A stretch of 37,270 nt of DNA from positions 1 through 37,270 of the forward strand of contig CAYUQU010000028.1 in the NCBI GenBank assembly GCA_964447015.1. The letters run 5' to 3'. The translations under genes were made by a program, and so were the position numbers. Below are positions 32,238-37,270 of this stretch, one piece after another. Under the pieces are notes generated by a model, which saw only the letters and a program-made list of their open reading frames with translations, had not been told where the DNA came from and searched no databases. Origin of the DNA: Wandonia sp964447015 (lineage in GTDB: Bacteria; Bacteroidota; Bacteroidia; Flavobacteriales_D; Crocinitomicaceae). Within the stretch, counting starts at the first letter, position 1, and every line of letters starts with the position of its first letter.

Positions 32238-33809
32238 ATGAGAACAGTACTAATTACATTTTTACTTGCAGCTTCGCTTTTTTCATGCAGGAAAGAGAAG
32301 GCGACTTGGGATAGCGACTGGCGAGTTCCTTTAATTCAAGATTCGTTGAACTTGAGCAAACTCGTTACCGATTCCATTCTGAATATTAATCCTGATGGGA
32401 GTTATCATTTAGTGATCAATAGAGATATTTTGAATTTAAAAATTGATTCTATATTGCAACTTCCCGATACTGCTATTATTCAAAAAGTAGCAATTAGCAT
32501 ATCTAGCATTGATGTTCCTCCAGGATTTAATTTCTTGAACGAAACGGAAGATCATCAATTTGAAGTTGAAGATTTAGTACTGAAAAAAATTATCCTAAGT
32601 AAAGGAGAAGCTGATATTCGAATTCAATCACCCATAACGGCACCCACAATTTTAACAATCACTCTCCCGTCAGTAAAACAAAACAATGTTGCTTATACAA
32701 GAACGATCCAAGCACCTGCTGGCAGTATTTCAAACCCAAGTATTATCAATGAAACACTTGATTTAAGTGGTTATGAAATCGACTTGACAGGAGTGGATGG
32801 TAGCCAATTTAATATTATTCAATCACAAGTTTCGGTTACAACAAGTGCAACTGGCCCAAGTGTTACCGTTACCAATCAAGACACTATTCGTTTTGAAGTT
32901 AGATTTAAGAATCTCATTCCTGCTTATGCAAGGGGCTATTTTGGGAATAAAATCTTCAACGATACCACATCATTTGATTTCGATATGCTCAACTCAATTG
33001 TAGCAGGTTCAATTGACTTTGAAAACGTATCACTTTCAATTAGTCTTCAAAATGGTTTAAAAACAAGTGCGCGAGCTAAATTTACTTTAGTAGAAAATGA
33101 CGGCATAGGCGGCTCAACCGTTGCGCTAAGTCACCCTGAAATTGGCCCTTGGATATTTCTCAATCAAGCTATGGGCAACTGGGACAATCTGGCGCCTTCA
33201 ATTCACAATATCGAATTCACAAGCGGAAACTCAAACATTGAACCTTTTATAGAGAACATCCCGAAATTTATGCGAATTGGATATGAATTTGAATTAAACC
33301 CATGGGGAAATACCAGCGGTGGCTGGGATGAATTTTACAGCACTAGTCAGGTTATCGCACGATTGACTGCTGACATGCCTTTAGCTATAGGAATGAACAA
33401 CCTCACTTATGCTGACACCTTCAATTTGAAGTATGCGAATGACGGCAAAGGAATTTCGATTAAAGAAGGAAACATTGAAGTAGAGACACACAGTTCCTAC
33501 TCATTTGACGCAGCACTTTCATTGGATTTTATCGATGCAAACAACGTCGTTTTATTCTCCAAAACAGGAAGTGAAAAGATTAAAGGATCATCAAGTCTGA
33601 ATAATAACTCTTCTCCGCTTGAAATTGTTAAATCAACCGTATACATTACACTTTCTGAAAGTGAAGTTCAACAGATTGAACAGATTGACAAATTAGTAGT
33701 AAAAGCCGTTTTTGATACCCCACAGTCTGGATCCATTGCTACATTCTACGATGGTCAATTTGTTGCTTTCAAGTTGTTTACAAACATAAAACTTACCAAT
33801 AAATTCTAA
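32238..33809 (+). CDS. Hypothetical lipoprotein, first gene of a surface operon
   Basis: A 523-residue predicted lipoprotein with a signal peptide ending ASLFSC (Cys17) followed by RKEK. The mature protein is rich in beta-strand patterns with alternating Ile/Val/Ser/Thr, and Asp/Asn-rich turns, suggesting several immunoglobulin-like or jelly-roll domains. No catalytic or binding motif is recognised. It starts a tightly packed operon: the outer-membrane protein gene follows 4 bases later and the T9SS gene overlaps that one. An outer-membrane-attached role with the two partners is inference. Confidence 0.85.
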   Translation: MRTVLITFLLAASLFSCRKEKATWDSDWRVPLIQDSLNLSKLVTDSILNINPDGSYHLVINRDILNLKIDSILQLPDTAIIQKVAISISSIDVPPGFNFLNETEDHQFEVEDLVLKKIILSKGEADIRIQSPITAPTILTITLPSVKQNNVAYTRTIQAPAGSISNPSIINETLDLSGYEIDLTGVDGSQFNIIQSQVSVTTSATGPSVTVTNQDTIRFEVRFKNLIPAYARGYFGNKIFNDTTSFDFDMLNSIVAGSIDFENVSLSISLQNGLKTSARAKFTLVENDGIGGSTVALSHPEIGPWIFLNQAMGNWDNLAPSIHNIEFTSGNSNIEPFIENIPKFMRIGYEFELNPWGNTSGGWDEFYSTSQVIARLTADMPLAIGMNNLTYADTFNLKYANDGKGISIKEGNIEVETHSSYSFDAALSLDFIDANNVVLFSKTGSEKIKGSSSLNNNSSPLEIVKSTVYITLSESEVQQIEQIDKLVVKAVFDTPQSGSIATFYDGQFVAFKLFTNIKLTNKF

Positions 33810-33813
33810 CAGC

Positions 33814-35052
33814 ATGTTTCGCATCCTTAGTTTCAGTGTTTCTTTATTAATTGCATCAACCTTGATTGGTCAACAAACACTACCTATACAACAAGACACT
33901 ACTCAGCTAAAGGGCGAGATTATCTTGTCGGGAAGTGGTTTTTACCATGGAAACAGAATCCGTAATGAATTTTCGAATGTCTTGATTTTTGGAGGATACA
34001 TTACTGATGAAATGAAAGATGCATCAATGAAAAATGCTGCTTATCGCTCAAGAAATCGATTTGGAGGTTCATTTTCGTCTAACATTGAATATGTAAATTA
34101 TGATGTGAATATGTTTGGTAAATCAGATTGGGGATTTATGATTAATGCCGGTTACGAAACATTCATAGGTTCACAATATACACGTGATGCATTCTCTCTT
34201 ATTTTTAAAGGAAATGCTCATGTCGAAAATGACTACGCTAACCTGACTGATTTACATTTTGAACAAATCACATATCAAAAAATTGGCTTCGGTGTTGTCG
34301 ACAAAAAATCAAGATCTTCTATTTCAGTGAATTTAGTAAATGGACAAAGTTTCAATAAATTCAATCTGGTAAATGGAGAGTACAGACAATCTCCAGAAAC
34401 TGATTCTATAAGTCTTTTATTGAAAGGAGAATATTCCTCATCTACAGGGAAAAGTTTTTCAAACGGACTTGGGTTTGCTTTTGATGCTGATTTTAGATTT
34501 GAAATTCCATGGATGAAAACAAAAAAAGCATGGATTCAGTTGAAAGCACAAAATATTGGAGTCGTATTCTTTAATAAATCTAGTCAAACTTATGCACTCG
34601 ATACAATGTATCGTTACTCTGGATTTAAAATGAGTCAGATTCTTGATGCAGGTACCGTAGGTTCAGAAGAATTTAGTTTGATGGACAGCCTCAATATCAC
34701 TCCATCATCAGGCTCAAAAGCAGTTTGGTTACCTGGGTTTATTCAACTTGCGAAAATTGTTGATCGGGCAAATAAGGCTAAATTTCAAACATTTTTTGGG
34801 TTGAACATATTCACCAGCATTACATATCTACCTCAGGTTTTTGCTGGAGTTCATTTTCAACCAATTCCAGCAATGGCATTGGGAGCTCAAGTTTCTTATG
34901 GAGGATTCGGTGAACTCAGAGGTGGTCTCTACCTCGATTTCAAAATGAAGAATTTTTACATTGGTATAGGAACGCAAGATTTTTACGGCGCTATATCTAA
35001 AAACGGATTTGGACAATCCATAACAGGAAGAATGACATGGCAAATAAATTAA
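33814..35052 (+). CDS. Outer-membrane beta-barrel-like protein, possibly DUF5723-like
   Basis: A 412-residue protein with signal peptide (about 1-19, ending LIGQQ). The mature chain has many amphipathic strands with aromatic belts (for example WGFMINAGYETFIGSQYT near 109-126, and FYIGIGTQDFYGAISKNGFG near the end), typical of an outer-membrane barrel, with a final strand GRMTWQIN. It vaguely resembles DUF5723 family proteins of Bacteroidota; this is not certain. It lies 4 bases after the lipoprotein gene, and its last 16 bases overlap the start of the T9SS protein gene, so all three are probably translated together. Confidence 0.85.
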   Translation: MFRILSFSVSLLIASTLIGQQTLPIQQDTTQLKGEIILSGSGFYHGNRIRNEFSNVLIFGGYITDEMKDASMKNAAYRSRNRFGGSFSSNIEYVNYDVNMFGKSDWGFMINAGYETFIGSQYTRDAFSLIFKGNAHVENDYANLTDLHFEQITYQKIGFGVVDKKSRSSISVNLVNGQSFNKFNLVNGEYRQSPETDSISLLLKGEYSSSTGKSFSNGLGFAFDADFRFEIPWMKTKKAWIQLKAQNIGVVFFNKSSQTYALDTMYRYSGFKMSQILDAGTVGSEEFSLMDSLNITPSSGSKAVWLPGFIQLAKIVDRANKAKFQTFFGLNIFTSITYLPQVFAGVHFQPIPAMALGAQVSYGGFGELRGGLYLDFKMKNFYIGIGTQDFYGAISKNGFGQSITGRMTWQIN

Positions 35053-36506
35053 GAAATATCATCATCTTATTGATCTTTACACAAAGTGTACATGGTCAAA
35101 TAAGTTTTTTTAAAACCTACGGTGGAAATGGGTATGACTATGGTCAGGGCGTTGTGCAACTTCCAGATTCAAGCTATGCTGTTACTGGCGCTTCAAGTAG
35201 TTTTTATGAAGGTCCTTCGCAAGCATTTATTTTATTGGCAGACAGCTTGGGGAATCATATCTGGTCGCGCAGTTACGGCGGAGAAAACTCCGATTGGGGA
35301 AGACGTATTTTTCACAAAGAAAATGAAGGTTTTTGGATAGCTGGTTATTCCAACAGTTTTAGTGATGATGCTGATTTCGATTTTTACCTAGTGAAAACAG
35401 ATGAAAATGGCGAACCTGAATGGGAACGGACTTATGGTACTTCGGATTGGGAAAAACTATGGGATGCTATTCTATTACCAGACGATGGACTTATTTTAGT
35501 AGGCGAAACAAACGGACTTTCAAGTCAAGATGAAGATATTTACATCGTCCGCACAGCGGCTAATGGAGATGAAGTTTGGTCACAACACATCAGCAATCCT
35601 GGAAAGGATATCGCATATTCCTGTAAGGCGCTAAGTGATACTACTTTTGTAATTGGAGGTACTACACTAGATGAAGTTGGTGTTTCTAAAGGTTTTCTTT
35701 CTCTTTATCATATTGACGGAACTGAAATTTGGTCTGAAACCTATGGCAGTTTAGGTCAAACGGTGATTCGCGATTTTGCTATTTATGACAATAGAATTTA
35801 TGCTGTAGGTCACAAAATTCGTGAAAATGAGGAAGATTTGAAAAAATGGATCGTAAAAGTATTTTTTGACGGCACCGTAGATAATGAAGTAACAGAAACA
35901 CTTGAAGGAGATATTTCAATATCAAACATTGCAATACTTGCAGACGAAAAATTATATTTCACCGCTTGGGCAACAAGCCCTGCATTGAATCCATTTGAAG
36001 GTGGTACAGATGTTTTTCTCTACAGGTATCAAATTTGGCTAAGTTGGAATGGGCTTTCAGGCTCGTTCTCAGGCGTAGGACCAGACGAATGTCATCAAAT
36101 GATTATCTCTCTTGATGGTAGCCCTGTTATGGTTGGACTTGCCTCTGATCCTCTTTTTACATCAGGTGGGAATAATATTACGTTAATAAAACTTGGACCT
36201 GATGAATCATTCCCTCCATCTCCTGCACCTTATGAATTAGTAAATTTGTGGTCACCAACTGAAACCAAATCGGAAATTAGTATCTATCCCAATCCAGTTA
36301 AAGAGAATCTCAATGTATCGTTAAAAGGTTCACACTTTTCAAATGGACACTCCTTTGATTATTCAATTTATGAAATGAGTGGAAAAAAAGTGTCAAACGG
36401 AAATAGCACATCGGTAGTACCAACTGCATATCTTCAAAGCGGAATTTACATTTTGGAAATCCTACTGCAAAATGAAGTTCATCAGTTTAGATTTGTAAAA
36501 GAATAA
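35037..36506 (+). CDS. T9SS-exported propeller-like repeat protein
   Basis: A 489-residue secreted protein. The signal peptide (1 to about 20, ending VHG) is followed by repeated blocks of the type TYGGNGYDYGQGVVQLPDSS, WSRSYGGENSDWGRR and WERTYGTSDWEKLWDAIL, the pattern of the Bacteroidota propeller-like 'T9SS surface' repeats (each with YGG/Trp and an approximately 50-residue spacing). The C-terminal 75 residues (ISIYPNPVKENLNVSL ... LQSGIYILEILLQ ... FRFVKE) are a type A T9SS sorting domain. It is the last gene of the operon and ends exactly against the convergent phosphatase gene (no gap). The binding partner is unknown. Confidence 0.9.
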   Translation: MANKLRNIIILLIFTQSVHGQISFFKTYGGNGYDYGQGVVQLPDSSYAVTGASSSFYEGPSQAFILLADSLGNHIWSRSYGGENSDWGRRIFHKENEGFWIAGYSNSFSDDADFDFYLVKTDENGEPEWERTYGTSDWEKLWDAILLPDDGLILVGETNGLSSQDEDIYIVRTAANGDEVWSQHISNPGKDIAYSCKALSDTTFVIGGTTLDEVGVSKGFLSLYHIDGTEIWSETYGSLGQTVIRDFAIYDNRIYAVGHKIRENEEDLKKWIVKVFFDGTVDNEVTETLEGDISISNIAILADEKLYFTAWATSPALNPFEGGTDVFLYRYQIWLSWNGLSGSFSGVGPDECHQMIISLDGSPVMVGLASDPLFTSGGNNITLIKLGPDESFPPSPAPYELVNLWSPTETKSEISIYPNPVKENLNVSLKGSHFSNGHSFDYSIYEMSGKKVSNGNSTSVVPTAYLQSGIYILEILLQNEVHQFRFVKE

Positions 36507-37028
36507 TTACCAATGATGAGCCTCATCATTAAACCATTTCCCTTGGACTCTTAACGTCTGTTCGATAACATCGCGAACACAATGGCGACCTCCATTGTAA
36601 GGTGATTGATAGTCACTAATTGCTTTTATTTCCACTGCAGCATCTTGCGGACAAGTAGCCACGCCTGCACGTTCCATCGCTCTGTAGTCTGGAATATCAT
36701 CTCCCATATACAAAACTTCCTCGTCTTTGAACCCGTATTTTAGCTGAAGTTCTTCGTAAATTTTCAATTTATCTGAACATCTGAGTAACACTTCCGTTGC
36801 CCCCAATTCTGTCAATCGCAATTTCACTTGCTCCGAACTACCTCCTGTTATTACAAGAATTCGATACCCCATTTTTGACGCATGTTGCAAAGCATATCCA
36901 TCGCGTGAATTAAGTATACGAACAATATCATGCTGCATCACTATCACATCACCATTGGTAAAAACACCATCCACATCAAACATAAATGTGGTGATATTTG
37001 GCAGTAATTCTTTATAGCTTCTTTTCAT
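36507..37028 (-). CDS. KdsC-like HAD phosphatase
   Basis: A 173-residue HAD superfamily hydrolase of the KdsC/YrbI type, whose members dephosphorylate 3-deoxy-D-manno-octulosonate 8-phosphate in LPS inner-core synthesis. Nucleophile and acid are Asp18/Asp20 in FMFDVDGVFTNG, motif II Thr61 in VITGGSS, the Lys of motif III in the CSDKLKIYEEL segment (87-89), and motif IV is GDDIPD (109-114). There is no cap domain, as in KdsC. Its start overlaps the upstream DUF2520 gene by 17 bases. Whether it acts on Kdo-8-phosphate or a related sugar needs testing, since kdsA/kdsB are not in view. Confidence 0.92.
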   Translation of the reverse strand: MKRSYKELLPNITTFMFDVDGVFTNGDVIVMQHDIVRILNSRDGYALQHASKMGYRILVITGGSSEQVKLRLTELGATEVLLRCSDKLKIYEELQLKYGFKDEEVLYMGDDIPDYRAMERAGVATCPQDAAVEIKAISDYQSPYNGGRHCVRDVIEQTLRVQGKWFNDEAHHW

Positions 37029-37270
37029 AAGTTTCTTTTATAGAACGGGTAAACAAACGATACAATTCGAGTTCTAATCCTTGCAATTTTTCCTGATGCT
37101 TTTGGAGAACAAGATCGTCTCCCCTTCTTGCAGGACCAGTTTGTGCATCGAATGGAGTTTTATCTGATAGCTTGTTTACCGTTTCCTGAATTAAGGGGTG
37201 CAACACGGTTAAATCAATATTGTGGCGAGACAAATAGGATGATGCGAGATGATACAGGTGATTCGAAAAA
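37012..37270 (-). CDS. DUF2520/Rossmann-like protein, 3' part (gene runs off the window)
   Basis: The frame ending at 37012 stays open to the right edge, so only the last 86 or so codons are present. They carry the DUF2520 C-terminal signature: the helix SNHLYHLASSYL at the edge, then LHPLIQETVNKL, AQTGPARRGD (Gln-Thr-Gly-Pro-Ala), and a final helix ELYRLFTRSIKETYEKK. The whole protein would be an NADP-binding Rossmann plus DUF2520 dehydrogenase-like protein of about 250 residues. Its end overlaps the phosphatase start by 17 bases, so the two are coupled. The substrate of this family is not known to me. Confidence 0.85.
   Translation of the reverse strand, partial: FSNHLYHLASSYLSRHNIDLTVLHPLIQETVNKLSDKTPFDAQTGPARRGDDLVLQKHQEKLQGLELELYRLFTRSIKETYEKKL

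Overview
The window is chromosomal DNA of a Bacteroidota bacterium, most likely in the Flavobacteriales; Crocinitomicaceae (Fluviicola/Brumimicrobium-like) is my best guess, not a proven assignment. The reasons are low GC content, very weak Shine-Dalgarno usage, -7 boxes of the Bacteroidota form TAnnTTTG ahead of many starts, two proteins with type IX secretion (T9SS) C-terminal sorting domains, an OmpP1/FadL-type porin next to an archaeal/eukaryotic-type prolyl-tRNA synthetase, and many lineage-typical surface proteins. Most of the content is ordinary core genome with no prophage, CRISPR array or large island. No gene-free stretch exceeds 300 bases.

Layout: (1-52) the 5' part of a tRNA-Glu on the minus strand. 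(142-6855) proS with a downstream unknown gene, then a divergent pair of outer-envelope genes (a Tyr/Trp/Gly-rich lipoprotein and an OmpP1 porin), then a helical-repeat protein. (7023-11457) a LysM glucosaminidase, a PLP-dependent deaminase-like enzyme, a tiny Cys-rich protein, an acyltransferase, an unrecognised membrane-anchored protein and a small secreted TonB-C-like protein. (11628-17791) recG, an LptF/G permease, tgt, then a glycosyltransferase overlapping an ECF sigma factor. (17875-22675) a small membrane protein, a GlxA-type regulator divergent from a tandem SRPBCC protein and a VOC protein, a 77-residue TTG-start gene and a MATE exporter. (22750-24679) a secreted 16-residue-repeat protein, a membrane/TPR-like protein, and a REP-associated tyrosine transposase (RAYT) between two long perfect palindromes. 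(24680-31516) an operon of a DUF368 lipid-carrier transporter, aroE and an AlbA-type protein, then a lipoprotein-type band-7 protein, a sodium:solute symporter and a T9SS-exported CocE-like hydrolase. (31568-37270) a small membrane protein, a three-gene surface operon (lipoprotein, outer-membrane protein, T9SS propeller-like protein), a KdsC-like phosphatase and the 3' part of a DUF2520 dehydrogenase-like gene running off the right edge.

The strongest candidate for something unusual is the RAYT unit at 23843-24617. Its flanking palindromes are 60 and 58 bp, both perfect. They share an identical 28-bp core that begins with GTAG, but have unrelated outer arms that are nevertheless perfectly self-complementary in each copy. 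Other points of interest are the five-fold 48-bp repeat gene with an aromatic C-terminus, the low-complexity lipoprotein paired with the porin, a Tgt that lacks the three zinc-ligand cysteines, the uncharacterised surface operon, and very tight gene packing in which convergent genes abut or overlap.
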